Numbered from the stretch's first letter, positions 37,084-45,809 are shown. The stretch: 64,000 bases of DNA from an uncultured Ruminococcus sp. (GCA_947624295.1 CANQJV010000008.1:1-64000); one strand, 5' to 3'. Numbers and translations: made by a program. The notes: generated by a model not told the origin, from the sequence alone.

Positions 37084-37964
37084 ACATTTTTACCGAGTTC
37101 AAACGCTTTTCTGTTTATTTCGAGAAACTGCGGTTTAACGCATTTTTCAAGCGCATTCTGCCATAATTCCTCCGCAAATCCCATTTTAGAGGCAAGTACT
37201 CCCATAAGCACAACGTTTGAGGCTTTTGACGTGCCTGCCTGCTCCGCAAGTGAAAGCGCATCTACTGCTGTAATATCAACGCCTGCCGATTTTAATTTTT
37301 CAACGAGATTTTCGGGGTACTTCTTTGCGCCTGTAATTACGGGCATAGGGTCAATTTGTTGCGTGGAAGTTATCAGTTTACCGCCCTTTTTAAGATACGG
37401 CAAACATCTTGCCGCCTCAAGAAGTTCAAATGATATTACAATATCTGCTTCACCTTTTTCAACAATCGGTGAATAAACCTTTTCGCCGTACTTTACATAG
37501 GTTACAACAGAACCGCCACGCTGTGACATTCCGTGTACTTCGCTTACTTTTACGTCGTAACCCTGTGAAAGAAGTACATTTCCTATAATTCTTGATGCGA
37601 GAAGCGAACCCTGTCCGCCCACGCCAACTATCATAATTGATTTAGTTTCCATATTAAAATCTCCTGTCTGTAAATAATCCATTTCCACAGAATCGTCTTT
37701 ATACTTATAATTTTTTCTTTTACGCTCTGTGATGAGCTTTTCCATCATTTTATTTTCCTGATAATCCGTCTTTAAGTAATCCAAAGCCCTCTCCATAACT
37801 CTTTTATCGTCATGTTTTTCCTGAATATCAGACAATTCATTCAAATTCACATAATCTTTAAATTGTGGTCTGTGTCCTTTTCCGAGACTTGCACAAAAAT
37901 AACCGATATATCCGAATAATATCCTGATATAAGAAAAAATAATTTTATGATACGGCTTTTTCAT
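37080..37964 (-). CDS. iorB: Indolepyruvate ferredoxin oxidoreductase beta subunit with N-terminal extension
   Basis: 294 residues as read. Residues 105-294 are a normal IorB (IMIVGVGGQGSLLASRIIG, HGMSQRGGSVVTYV), which with IorA oxidises aryl pyruvates to aryl-acetyl-CoA and reduces ferredoxin. The first 104 residues are not recognised: one hydrophobic segment (about 8-25) and a charged helical part. AAAGGAG stands 7 nt before the ATG at 37964, so translation from there is credible. But a second site, AGGAG 8 nt before an in-frame ATG at 37652, would produce a normal-length IorB. Either a fusion or two starts exists. Confidence 0.9.
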   Translation of the reverse strand: MKKPYHKIIFSYIRILFGYIGYFCASLGKGHRPQFKDYVNLNELSDIQEKHDDKRVMERALDYLKTDYQENKMMEKLITERKRKNYKYKDDSVEMDYLQTGDFNMETKSIMIVGVGGQGSLLASRIIGNVLLSQGYDVKVSEVHGMSQRGGSVVTYVKYGEKVYSPIVEKGEADIVISFELLEAARCLPYLKKGGKLITSTQQIDPMPVITGAKKYPENLVEKLKSAGVDITAVDALSLAEQAGTSKASNVVLMGVLASKMGFAEELWQNALEKCVKPQFLEINRKAFELGKNV

Positions 37965-37977
37965 TCAAACTCTCCTT

Positions 37978-38397
37978 TCAGGAATCTTCTTCATCTTCCG
38001 CTTTGTAGATAATATCAATTTCACCGTCCACAAAGCCTATTCCTATACCCTTTGAATTAAAAAGAATATCCTTATGTTTACCGTTTTCAAGGTAATCGCA
38101 GACTATTTCCGTCATGAACTTCAGGACCTGCTGCCAGCCTTTGTCATCTTCGTCAGAAGTGCTTACACAGAATATATCTTCCTCAGACGACCATATTTCA
38201 TAGCAAGCCCAATCACCGTCATCAGCGTCGAATCTGTCTGACGCTATTATCTGTACACCATAAATATACTCGTCCTCCGACTCCTCATAGAGATTGAAGT
38301 TAAAAGCCTGAGTATTTTCGGGCATATCGTTGTTTTCAAGTAGATTGTCCAGCCAGTCTGCAAACTCGCTGTATATTTCAGCATGATTTGATGCCAT
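37978..38397 (-). CDS. Hypothetical acidic protein between iorA and iorB
   Basis: 139 residues, unrecognised, strongly acidic (Asp/Glu runs at both ends and in the middle), with several Trp and Tyr, and no membrane segment. Predicted alternating strand and helix is like many small immunity- or SMI1-like proteins, but I cannot assign it. GGAGG is 9 nt before the ATG. It separates iorA (75 nt upstream) from iorB (13 nt downstream), which are normally adjacent. Confidence 0.7.
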   Translation of the reverse strand: MASNHAEIYSEFADWLDNLLENNDMPENTQAFNFNLYEESEDEYIYGVQIIASDRFDADDGDWACYEIWSSEEDIFCVSTSDEDDKGWQQVLKFMTEIVCDYLENGKHKDILFNSKGIGIGFVDGEIDIIYKAEDEEDS

Positions 38398-38471
38398 ATT
38401 ATTCTATTCCTCCCATTCATAATTTTTCCAAAGATTTCAAAAAAAGTATCTGTTACTGTTATACCGGAATA

Positions 38472-40202
38472 TCACTCAATAGCACTAAACTTACACTGTT
38501 CTTTACAGATACCACAGCCGACACATTGTGTATGGTCTATAACTGCCTTTTTATCCCTGATTGAAATTGCAGGGCAACCCAATTTCATACAAGCCTTACA
38601 GCCTACGCATTTTGCACTGTCAACCGCAAACGGCGGATTATGTTTAACATATTTAAGCAATGCACACGGACGGCGTGATATAATTACAGACGCTTCATCT
38701 GCCGAAAGTTCTTCTTTTATTGCCTGTTCAGTTTCAGCAAGATGATACGGGTCAACTACACGCACTCTTTTTATGCCTACAGCTTTACATAATTCCTCAA
38801 GATTTACAGCGTAAGCAGGGTCGCCTTTGAGATTTTTGCCTGTAGTAGGGTTCTGCTGATGACCTGTCATTCCCGTAATGGAATTATCGAGAATTATAAC
38901 TGTTGAATTTGATTTATTATAGGCAATATTCACAAGCCCTGTAATTCCCGAATGCATAAAAGTTGAGTCGCCTATAACCGCAACGCTTTTATGTTCGTAT
39001 TCCGCACCACGAGCCTTGTTGAATCCGTGAAGTCCTGATATTGATGCACCCATACAAATTGTTGTATCAATTGCATTAAGCGGAGCAGCTGCGCCAAGTG
39101 TATAACAGCCTATATCGCCTGAAACTGTTACGCCCAGTTTTTTAAGACAATAAAATAATCCACGGTGCGGACAACCTGCACACATTACAGGTGGTCTTAC
39201 AGGAATATCCTCCTCAAGCGATACAAATTCCCTTTTTTCGCCAAGAAGTTTCTCCGCAATTACAGACTGATTTATTTCACCTATGTAACCGAAAATATTC
39301 TTGCCTTCAACGTTATTCACGCCTATATTACGGCAATGCGATTCAATAATACCGTCAAGTTCCTCAACAACTACTATTTTGTTATATTTTTTAGCGAAAT
39401 CCCGTATAAGTTTAACGGGCATAGGATTCACCATTCCCAATTTAAGCACTGAAACTCTGTCGCCAAGTGCTTCTTTTACGTACTGATAAGCTGCCCCGTT
39501 AGTAATAACGCCAAATTCAGCGCTTTCTGAAATCTCAACACGGTTCAGCGGGCTTGTTTCAGCGTATTCAACGAGTTTTTGTGTGCGTTCCTCAACAAAT
39601 ACGTGTCTGCCTTTTGCGAATGCAGGCATCATAACGTATTTCTGCGGAGTTTTAGCGTATTCTTTTAATTCAGATTCATGCCTGTCCTCCGTATCAACTG
39701 TACTTTGCGAATGTGCGACACGTGTTGACATTCTGACAATTACAGGTGTATCAAAATTTTCGGAAATCTCAAACGCAAGTTTTACAAAATCCCTGCATTC
39801 AGCTGAATCAGACGGCTCAAGCATAGGTACTTTTGAAGCGATTGCATGATGACGGCTGTCCTGTTCGTTTTGGGATGAGTGCATACCTTGGTCATCTGCA
39901 ACTGCTATAACCATACCTGCATTTACTCCGGTGTAAGATGCTGTATAAAGCGGGTCAGCGGCTACGTTAAGACCGACGTGTTTCATTCCGCAAAAACTCC
40001 TTGCACCAGCGATTGATGCACCTAAAGCTGTTTCCATAGCTACTTTTTCATTGGGTGCCCATTCAGCGTAAACCTCGTCATATTTAGCGACTTCTTCAGT
40101 TATTTCAGTTGACGGTGTACCGGGGTAACTCGATACAACTTTGCAGCCTGCCTCATATAATCCCCTTGCGAAAGCCTCATTTCCAAGCATTAGTTTTTTC
40201 AT
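38472..40202 (-). CDS. iorA: Indolepyruvate ferredoxin oxidoreductase alpha subunit
   Basis: 576 residues. It binds thiamine diphosphate and two [4Fe-4S] clusters. The N-terminal pyrimidine-binding part has VVSSYPGTPSTEITEE. The ThDP/Mg region is around GDSTFMHSGITGLVNIAYN and ILDNSITGMTGHQ. The C-terminal ferredoxin domain has CVGCKACMKLGCP and CVGCGICKEQCK. It acts with IorB on aryl pyruvates from aromatic amino acid transamination. The RBS AAGGAG is 8 nt before the ATG. It follows the unknown 244-residue gene by 0 nt. Confidence 0.96.
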   Translation of the reverse strand: MKKLMLGNEAFARGLYEAGCKVVSSYPGTPSTEITEEVAKYDEVYAEWAPNEKVAMETALGASIAGARSFCGMKHVGLNVAADPLYTASYTGVNAGMVIAVADDQGMHSSQNEQDSRHHAIASKVPMLEPSDSAECRDFVKLAFEISENFDTPVIVRMSTRVAHSQSTVDTEDRHESELKEYAKTPQKYVMMPAFAKGRHVFVEERTQKLVEYAETSPLNRVEISESAEFGVITNGAAYQYVKEALGDRVSVLKLGMVNPMPVKLIRDFAKKYNKIVVVEELDGIIESHCRNIGVNNVEGKNIFGYIGEINQSVIAEKLLGEKREFVSLEEDIPVRPPVMCAGCPHRGLFYCLKKLGVTVSGDIGCYTLGAAAPLNAIDTTICMGASISGLHGFNKARGAEYEHKSVAVIGDSTFMHSGITGLVNIAYNKSNSTVIILDNSITGMTGHQQNPTTGKNLKGDPAYAVNLEELCKAVGIKRVRVVDPYHLAETEQAIKEELSADEASVIISRRPCALLKYVKHNPPFAVDSAKCVGCKACMKLGCPAISIRDKKAVIDHTQCVGCGICKEQCKFSAIE

Positions 40203-40907
40203 TTACTTTTCTCCTTTTTCTGTTAATTCATTTATCATATCTTTAAGCTGATTTATGCTTACAGATTCTTCTTTTTTGTCATCGCAAATAACATAAAGTC
40301 TGTCATTTTTCCATTCCATGAAATCAATATCCTGACATAAATCAAATTCAGGGTCAAGGATACCGTTAAGGCTTACAAGATGCGGATTGAAATTCATAGG
40401 TTCTGAAAAATCCCCTGCCATTACATCATAAGGAGCAGCCCAGTAACAACCGCCATAGGCTATTAGATTTGATTTTTCGTCATAATGAACGTCTGTTATT
40501 ATAAAACTTTCTCCGCACATATATTCTTCTTTGTGTTCATAACCTTCGGGAATGTAGTTATATACTTCAAGCGTATCAACGTCCAGACAACTTATGCCGT
40601 ATAAATCTATTTTGAACAGATAGTATCTATGACCGTTTTTATGGTGAATTATTTCCTTGAATATGAAATTATGCCTGTCAAAGCAACAGTATTCATAAAT
40701 TATTTTACCTGCATTTGTCAATACGCATTTATCCGCATAAACAGATTTATCTTTATCTTTATAAGACCTGACTTCAAGCGAAAAACCGTCCGTCAATTCA
40801 TAATTTTTTGTTTCAGCAAAAAATTTATCGTCTATGACATAACGCTGATTTTCCATAACTTCCCTATGTTTTGCGCTGTTGTAAACATTTTCATATGAAA
40901 ATCTCAT
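40203..40907 (-). CDS. Hypothetical protein upstream of iorA
   Basis: 234 residues from the ATG at 40907 (GGAGG 6 nt before it; the ATGA overlaps the HAD gene's stop). Family not recognised. The body consists of many short beta strands with aromatic residues and Asp (for example CGESFIITDVHYDEKSNLIA), suggesting a beta-propeller-like or other all-beta fold. No signal peptide. Its stop abuts the iorA start. The chain of overlaps indicates co-expression with HAD and ior genes. Confidence 0.7.
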   Translation of the reverse strand: MRFSYENVYNSAKHREVMENQRYVIDDKFFAETKNYELTDGFSLEVRSYKDKDKSVYADKCVLTNAGKIIYEYCCFDRHNFIFKEIIHHKNGHRYYLFKIDLYGISCLDVDTLEVYNYIPEGYEHKEEYMCGESFIITDVHYDEKSNLIAYGGCYWAAPYDVMAGDFSEPMNFNPHLVSLNGILDPEFDLCQDIDFMEWKNDRLYVICDDKKEESVSINQLKDMINELTEKGEK

Positions 40908-41737
40908 AAAATACCTCCATAGTTTTCGGCAAGCCACTTTACAACGCCGTCATTGTCATTCGTATCTGCAATTATATCGGCTTTTTCTTTAAGTTCAGGT
41001 TTCGCATTGCCTACAGCTATTTTTGTATCAGCCTCCCTGAACATACTCAAATCATTGAAATTATCGCCGAATACCGTAATATGTTCAAAACCGTACTTTT
41101 CACGCAAAAATCTGATACCGTTTGCTTTTGAGGCTTTATCTGAAAAAGTTTCAAGGAACCATTTGTCTGTATACGTATCTTTGTAAAACGCAAAATCAGC
41201 CCCTGTTATTTCAGATACAGCATTTTTTACAGGTAAAAGATTTTCATAACTGCCTGTTGAATTTATATATATTTCGTTTCCGTTAATTTCGTCAAGCAAA
41301 TCATCGCATTCAAAAAACGGCTGTAAAAATTCACCTTTGCGTTCCTCAATATAGCTTTTCATCAGTTCATCTGTCACATTATCATAGCCCGTACTAAGCA
41401 CATTATCAGAGAATCTGAACATAAAGCAATTCAAGCCTTCCGCCCTGAATGCAGAAATAATTTTCATCGAAACCTCCTGCGGAATATAGGCATTTTTAAT
41501 ATATTCGCCTGTACGCATATCATATACACTTGCGCCGTTGTTAAGTATACACGGAACATTTATTCTCAATTCCTTTGTGATTGGTTTTGCGGAATAAATT
41601 GTCCGTGCCGTTGCAAAAGTAAAATATATACCGTTTTCCATAAGTCTGTTCAGCGTTTCAACGGTATATCCCGAAAGTTCGCCGTTACTGTTTAGTAACG
41701 TCCCGTCAAGGTCAGAAACAAAAAGTATCTTCTCCAA
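40904..41737 (-). CDS. Cof-type HAD-IIB phosphatase
   Basis: 277 residues. Motif I DLDGTLLNS, motif III with Lys near KDTYTDKW, and motif IV FGDNFNDLSMFREAD are those of the Cof/HAD-IIB sugar-phosphatase-like family. A cap domain lies between. The start is TTG at 41737 with CAGGAG about 10 nt upstream, since DLDGT must be near the N-terminus. The substrate is unknown (sugar phosphates or flavin precursors are typical). It is the first gene of the run toward iorA. Confidence 0.93.
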   Translation of the reverse strand: MEKILFVSDLDGTLLNSNGELSGYTVETLNRLMENGIYFTFATARTIYSAKPITKELRINVPCILNNGASVYDMRTGEYIKNAYIPQEVSMKIISAFRAEGLNCFMFRFSDNVLSTGYDNVTDELMKSYIEERKGEFLQPFFECDDLLDEINGNEIYINSTGSYENLLPVKNAVSEITGADFAFYKDTYTDKWFLETFSDKASKANGIRFLREKYGFEHITVFGDNFNDLSMFREADTKIAVGNAKPELKEKADIIADTNDNDGVVKWLAENYGGIL

Positions 41738-41759
41738 AAATAATCAACTCCTGACTATT

Positions 41760-41788
41760 ATTATATCATATATGCAACTTTATTTCAA
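41760..41788 (-). promoter_or_regulatory. Promoter of the HAD-iorA-iorB-paaK run
   Basis: TTGAAA (41783-41788) and TATAAT (41760-41765) with a 17-bp spacer on the minus strand, about 20 nt before the TTG start. Confidence 0.65.
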
Positions 41789-41898
41789 TAGTTTTTATAA
41801 AATAAATATATATCAAATATATATTAAAAAAATTGCCTGAAAAATTACTCAGTGCAAAATAAACAAAATTTTGTATTATGAACAGTTTAATTTTTTGC

Positions 41899-41927
41899 TT
41901 GACTTTTTTATTACAGTGATGTATAAT
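41899..41927 (+). promoter_or_regulatory. Promoter of the folate riboswitch-FolT-folC transcript
   Basis: TTGACT (41899-41904) and TATAAT (41922-41927) with a 17-bp spacer. The expected start of RNA, about 41934, is just ahead of the riboswitch. Confidence 0.7.
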
Positions 41928-41962
41928 AAAATCAGCGGAATTTATTTCCGACTTAATTCATT

Positions 41963-42060
41963 AAAGAGTAAAAATGCGTTCGTAAAGTGCTTGCCGGACG
42001 GGGAGTTGTCGGCAGGACGAAAAGCTGTTGCTTGCGGTTCGCATTTTGCATCCCGCTTTA
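41963..42060 (+). promoter_or_regulatory. Tetrahydrofolate (THF) riboswitch
   Basis: The region matches THF riboswitch (class I) features by eye. P1 pairs AAAG (41963-41966) with CTTT (42056-42059). P2 pairs ATGCG (41974-41978) with CGCAT (42040-42044). P3 pairs TGCCG with CGGCA, enclosing GACGGGGAGTTGT. GGACGAAAAGC and the terminal TTGCATCCCGC are close to the family's conserved strings. It is followed by a folate ECF transporter gene, the classic target. Downstream, CTCCTCTTTC (42087-42096) could pair with the GAAAAGGAG ribosome binding site (42111-42119), which suggests control of translation initiation. Confidence 0.85.
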
Positions 42061-42129
42061 TATGACATACTGACTGCGAGTTTATCTCCTCTTTCATGTC
42101 GTATGATGTGGAAAAGGAGGTTTTTATTT

Positions 42130-42705
42130 ATGTACACAAACAATTCAAACAACAATACTGCCGGAAATTTAAGGCTTTTCGGTAACGTGAGAGTAATGAT
42201 TATCTCAGGGCTTCTTGTCGCTATGAGCATAGTTTTCGGGAAATTCCTTGCTTTCAATATAACTGATGCCATACGTATCAGTTTCGAAAATCTGCCTGTA
42301 ATTATGGCAGGGATTTTCTTCGGTCCGTTTATCGGCGGTGCTGTAGGGCTTGGTGCGGACGTTATCGGAAGTATCCTAAAAGGGTACTCGATAAATCCTG
42401 TCATATCTGTCGGAGCAATGAGTATCGGCATTATTTCGGGATTTGTTTCAATGAAATTTTTCAGGCAGAACAAATTGCTGAATACTGCTTTTTCGGTAGG
42501 ATTTGCGCATCTTATCGGTTCACTTCTCATAAAATCAGCGGGACTTCATTTTTTACCGCCGTGTATGCCGTATTCTCTGCTTGTATACCGTATTCCTACT
42601 TATATTGGTATCGGACTGCTTGAATTTTTTATAATATATATGCTCCTCAAAAACAAGGCATTTTCAAATCAGCTCGAAAAGGTATGCAACAATGGCAGAC
42701 TATAA
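42130..42705 (+). CDS. folT: ECF transporter S component, folate family
   Basis: 191 residues with about five to six membrane helices. It binds folate and delivers it through the energy-coupling module (EcfAA'T, not in this window). ISGLLVAMSIVFGKFLAFN, IRISFENLPVIMAGIFFGP and GLGADVIGS typify the FolT family (the ISFENLPV core and GADVIG). The start is the ATG at 42130, 9 nt after GGAGG; longer upstream reading would run into the riboswitch. It overlaps folC by 14 nt. Confidence 0.94.
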   Translation: MYTNNSNNNTAGNLRLFGNVRVMIISGLLVAMSIVFGKFLAFNITDAIRISFENLPVIMAGIFFGPFIGGAVGLGADVIGSILKGYSINPVISVGAMSIGIISGFVSMKFFRQNKLLNTAFSVGFAHLIGSLLIKSAGLHFLPPCMPYSLLVYRIPTYIGIGLLEFFIIYMLLKNKAFSNQLEKVCNNGRL

Positions 42706-43969
42706 TGATTCACTGGAATATCTTAGAAAAATCGCTGTAAGCAAACTCGGTCTTGAAAGAATAACCGAACTTTGTCGGAAACTCGGCAATCCGCAGAATA
42801 AGACTAAAATTATCCACGTAGCAGGCACTAACGGCAAAGGCTCATTTTGCACAATGATTTCAGAGATTTTACGTGATTCAGGCTATAAAACAGGCTGTTT
42901 TTCGTCGCCTGCACTGACGGAAGTAACAGACAGTTTCCGTATAAACGGCAATGAGATTTCACAAAATGATTTTGCGGAAATTATGACTGATATTATCCCC
43001 GTATGCGAAAGTATGAGCGACAAACCGACTGAATTTGAAGTCCTGACAGCTGTTGCTTTTGAACTGTTCGCACGTGAAAAGTGCGATATTGCTGTAATTG
43101 AATGCGGTATGGGCGGTGATACTGATTCAACAAATGTTATAAACTCCCCGTTGTTGTCAGTCATCACAAATATTGCTCTTGACCACACATCATTTTTAGG
43201 CAATACCACACAAGAAATTGCTTTGCATAAAGCCGGTATTATAAAATCGGGCAGACCTGTTCTGTACGGCGGAAATAATACCGATGCGCTTGAAATTATC
43301 CGAAATACAGCCGTAAAATCAAATTCCGCTTTGACCGTCACAAAACACGGCAGATTAAGCAATATTTCCTCTGATATTCACGGTATTTCGCTTGATTTCG
43401 AAAAATTCGGCACAATCCGCACATCAATGACGGGGACTTATCAGCAGTACAATATTGCAAATGTCCTCACTGCTGTTGAAATTTTAAGGGGCGAGGGCTT
43501 GAATATCTCCGAAACTGCCGTAAAATCTGGGCTTTTATCTGCACGAATCCACGGACGTTTTGAGTTGCTTTCTGAAAATCCTGTAATTATTTTTGACGGT
43601 TCGCATAATCCCGACGGTATCAATCAGCTTGCAATGAGTATAGACAAATATTTTGACAAAAAAATCGTCCTGCTTACAGGCGTTATGGCTGACAAGGACT
43701 ATGAACTATATCCCCAAATTCTCGGGAAATATATTGACCGTGTCTACACGCTGAAACCTGACAATCCCCGTGCATTGGATTCAACAACACTTTTGTTGAC
43801 ATTCCTGAAATACGGTATACCCGGTGCTACAGGCGAAAATGCGGATATAATCATAAATATTGCTGTTGACTACGCTCTCGAAAATAATATTCCGCTTATT
43901 GCTGCGGGTTCGCTCTATATGTACAAAGATTTCATTAAAAGCCTAAATCTTCGTAATCTTCACGGATAA
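42692..43969 (+). CDS. folC: Folylpolyglutamate synthase / dihydrofolate synthase
   Basis: 425 residues, Mur-ligase fold. It adds glutamate to reduced folates, trapping them in the cell. The P-loop HVAGTNGKGSFCTM (about 47-60), SSPALTEVTDSFRING, the Glu/His metal site ECGMGGDTDSTN and LDHTSFLG, and DGSHNPDG are all present. It starts inside the folT coding end. Being under the same THF riboswitch fits folate scavenging. The 3' end overlaps 35 nt with the convergent DUF3877-like gene. Confidence 0.95.
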   Translation: MADYNDSLEYLRKIAVSKLGLERITELCRKLGNPQNKTKIIHVAGTNGKGSFCTMISEILRDSGYKTGCFSSPALTEVTDSFRINGNEISQNDFAEIMTDIIPVCESMSDKPTEFEVLTAVAFELFAREKCDIAVIECGMGGDTDSTNVINSPLLSVITNIALDHTSFLGNTTQEIALHKAGIIKSGRPVLYGGNNTDALEIIRNTAVKSNSALTVTKHGRLSNISSDIHGISLDFEKFGTIRTSMTGTYQQYNIANVLTAVEILRGEGLNISETAVKSGLLSARIHGRFELLSENPVIIFDGSHNPDGINQLAMSIDKYFDKKIVLLTGVMADKDYELYPQILGKYIDRVYTLKPDNPRALDSTTLLLTFLKYGIPGATGENADIIINIAVDYALENNIPLIAAGSLYMYKDFIKSLNLRNLHG

Positions 43970-44441
43970 ATCTATGATACGTCACGTGACAGCATTCATC
44001 TGTAAGGCAATAATAATACTCGTCCACGCCGTACACAAGCAAGTCAAATTCATCGTTGCGGATTTCTTTTATTGTTAAATTTTCTGAGTATTTACGGAAA
44101 ATATCAAGTACCTGTTCCATAGATGTACCGTGTTCACGGACAGCGTTGACGAGTTCCGTGAGAAAATCGTATCCTGTTAAATTATTTACATAAGCTGTCC
44201 CCTCAACTGAAACAGTAATACACCAGCCGTCACGGATTGCCTTGAAATCGAGCTTTCCAAGACGGCTGCTGACGTATTCGGCGAAATCAGCAAGTACTTT
44301 TTCCGTACACTCCACGCCTAAAAGATGAGTCAAGGATTTCGCAATATAATTGAAACTCATAGGTCTGCTATCGTAGCCGAGTTTAAGTTGTGCCTCTTTG
44401 ATGTTATCAGTTAAATTTTTTTCCAGTCTTGAGTAATTCAT
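43935..44441 (-). CDS. DUF3877-like protein
   Basis: 168 residues. The opening NIKEAQLKLGYDSRPMSFNYIAKSL is typical of the DUF3877 family as I recall it, found in Lachnospiraceae and Ruminococcaceae. The rest is alternating helix and strand, with a C-terminal Tyr/Cys/Asp-rich segment. Function is unknown. AAAGGAG is 10 nt before the ATG. Its 3' end overlaps folC convergently by 35 nt. Confidence 0.7.
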   Translation of the reverse strand: MNYSRLEKNLTDNIKEAQLKLGYDSRPMSFNYIAKSLTHLLGVECTEKVLADFAEYVSSRLGKLDFKAIRDGWCITVSVEGTAYVNNLTGYDFLTELVNAVREHGTSMEQVLDIFRKYSENLTIKEIRNDEFDLLVYGVDEYYYCLTDECCHVTYHRFIREDYEDLGF

Positions 44442-44600
44442 AATTTATCATCTCCTTTGTTAATCATATCATATTATTTGCGATTTTACAAGACTTTTTA
44501 TAAAAAATCTTCAAATTATCGTGAAAAGTGTTTACAAATGTCCGGAAATATGTTATTATAATATAAAACACATTAAAACTACATCACGGAGGGCATAGTA

Positions 44601-45548
44601 TTGAAACTCAATAAAATCAACGTCCTGAAAACTGTTGCGGTAATTCAGGCAATCGTAATTCTTTTAATGTTTATTTTTATAATATGGTTCTGTTTTATCA
44701 GAAATTCAGGGCTTGCGATTACTGCTGACAAACCGCAGGAACGCACAAGACCCGTTATCGAAAAAGAAGAAACTTTTTACCAGTATGACGGCAAAAAAAT
44801 CATCATGCACGACAACACTCTCGGCGAAACTTTTATCCCCGTTTATAGTGATGTTCCGGCAAGTAACCTCAATCCCGACGAATTTATCAGAAATTCAAAC
44901 GGTTTTATTTCTTATAGCGGTTCAGCTGTACAGAACACAACAACAGGCATTGATATTTCCGAACATCAGGGAATAGTTGACTGGGAACAAGTCAAAAATG
45001 CAGGTATTGATTTTGCTATGATTAGAATAGGCTACAGGACTTACGGCAGCGGGCTGATTACTATTGACAACAGTTATGGCGCAAATATAGAAGGCGCATT
45101 GAATGCAGGTCTTGATGTCGGAGTGTATTTTTTCTCGCAGGCAACTAATACAGACGAGGCTATTGAAGAGGCTGATGCACTGCTTGACGCAATATACGGC
45201 TATGATATTACATATCCTGTTGTTTTTGATTGGGAACTTATTTTCGATGACCACGCACGCACTGATGAAGTAGGCGTTGAAATGCTTGCGGATTGTTGTG
45301 TTGCCTTTTGCGAACGTGTAAAATCCGCAGGTTATAAGCCTATGATTTATCAGAACGCCTCTACAGCTACTCACAAACTCGATTTGCCTCGTGTGAAAGA
45401 TTATGACTTCTGGCTTGCGGAATACAGTACAAAACCGTCATTTTACTACGAATATGATATTTGGCAGTATTCAAATTCAGGGACAGTCCCCGGAGTTGAG
45501 GGTTTGTGCGATTTGAACATATGCTTCAAAGACTACTCCGCTGAATGA
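44601..45548 (+). CDS. GH25 muramidase (lysozyme-type), membrane-anchored
   Basis: 315 residues. One membrane helix (about 10-34) anchors it. The GH25 domain (about 115-310) has the catalytic TGIDISEHQGIVDWEQ (Asp) and YPVVFDWE (Asp-x-Glu). GH25 hydrolyses the beta-1,4 bond after N-acetylmuramic acid. The start is TTG at 44601, preceded by GGAGGG at 7 nt spacing; no ATG is suitably placed. Likely a cell-wall remodelling enzyme facing outward. A hairpin follows the stop. Confidence 0.92.
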   Translation: MKLNKINVLKTVAVIQAIVILLMFIFIIWFCFIRNSGLAITADKPQERTRPVIEKEETFYQYDGKKIIMHDNTLGETFIPVYSDVPASNLNPDEFIRNSNGFISYSGSAVQNTTTGIDISEHQGIVDWEQVKNAGIDFAMIRIGYRTYGSGLITIDNSYGANIEGALNAGLDVGVYFFSQATNTDEAIEEADALLDAIYGYDITYPVVFDWELIFDDHARTDEVGVEMLADCCVAFCERVKSAGYKPMIYQNASTATHKLDLPRVKDYDFWLAEYSTKPSFYYEYDIWQYSNSGTVPGVEGLCDLNICFKDYSAE

Positions 45549-45549
45549 A

Positions 45550-45576
45550 AACAATCCCCTGAAATCAGGGGATTTA
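45550..45576. terminator. Terminator between the GH25 gene and the small membrane peptide gene
   Basis: AATCCCCTG and CAGGGGATT pair with a 4-nt loop. On the minus strand TGTTTT follows, so it best terminates the small peptide gene. On plus only a short TTT follows. Confidence 0.65.
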
Positions 45577-45579
45577 CAG

Positions 45580-45687
45580 TTACTCTGTTTTACCTGAAGC
45601 AAAATCGTGTACTTTCAGAATACCCCACGCAATCACGGCTATAGTTAAAAAAATTGTTTCAATAAAAAAATTCTTTATGTGTTTCAT
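45580..45687 (-). CDS. Predicted 35-residue single-pass membrane peptide
   Basis: Minus-strand ATG at 45687, preceded by GGAGGG at 6-7 nt, codes for 35 residues: a basic start (MKHIKN), a hydrophobic helix (FFIETIFLTIAVIAWGIL), then KVHDFASGKTE and TAA. A terminator follows. Ribosome binding site, helix and terminator together support a real small gene, but no homology is claimed. Confidence 0.5.
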   Translation of the reverse strand: MKHIKNFFIETIFLTIAVIAWGILKVHDFASGKTE

Positions 45688-45809
45688 AACAATCCCTCCG
45701 CTTTTTTATTATAATAACATATAATACAAATATACGCAAGATGAAATTTGTCATAATATGGGTGACATTTGTAATTTTTTAACAATTACTGAAAATTATG
45801 TCAAATCCC

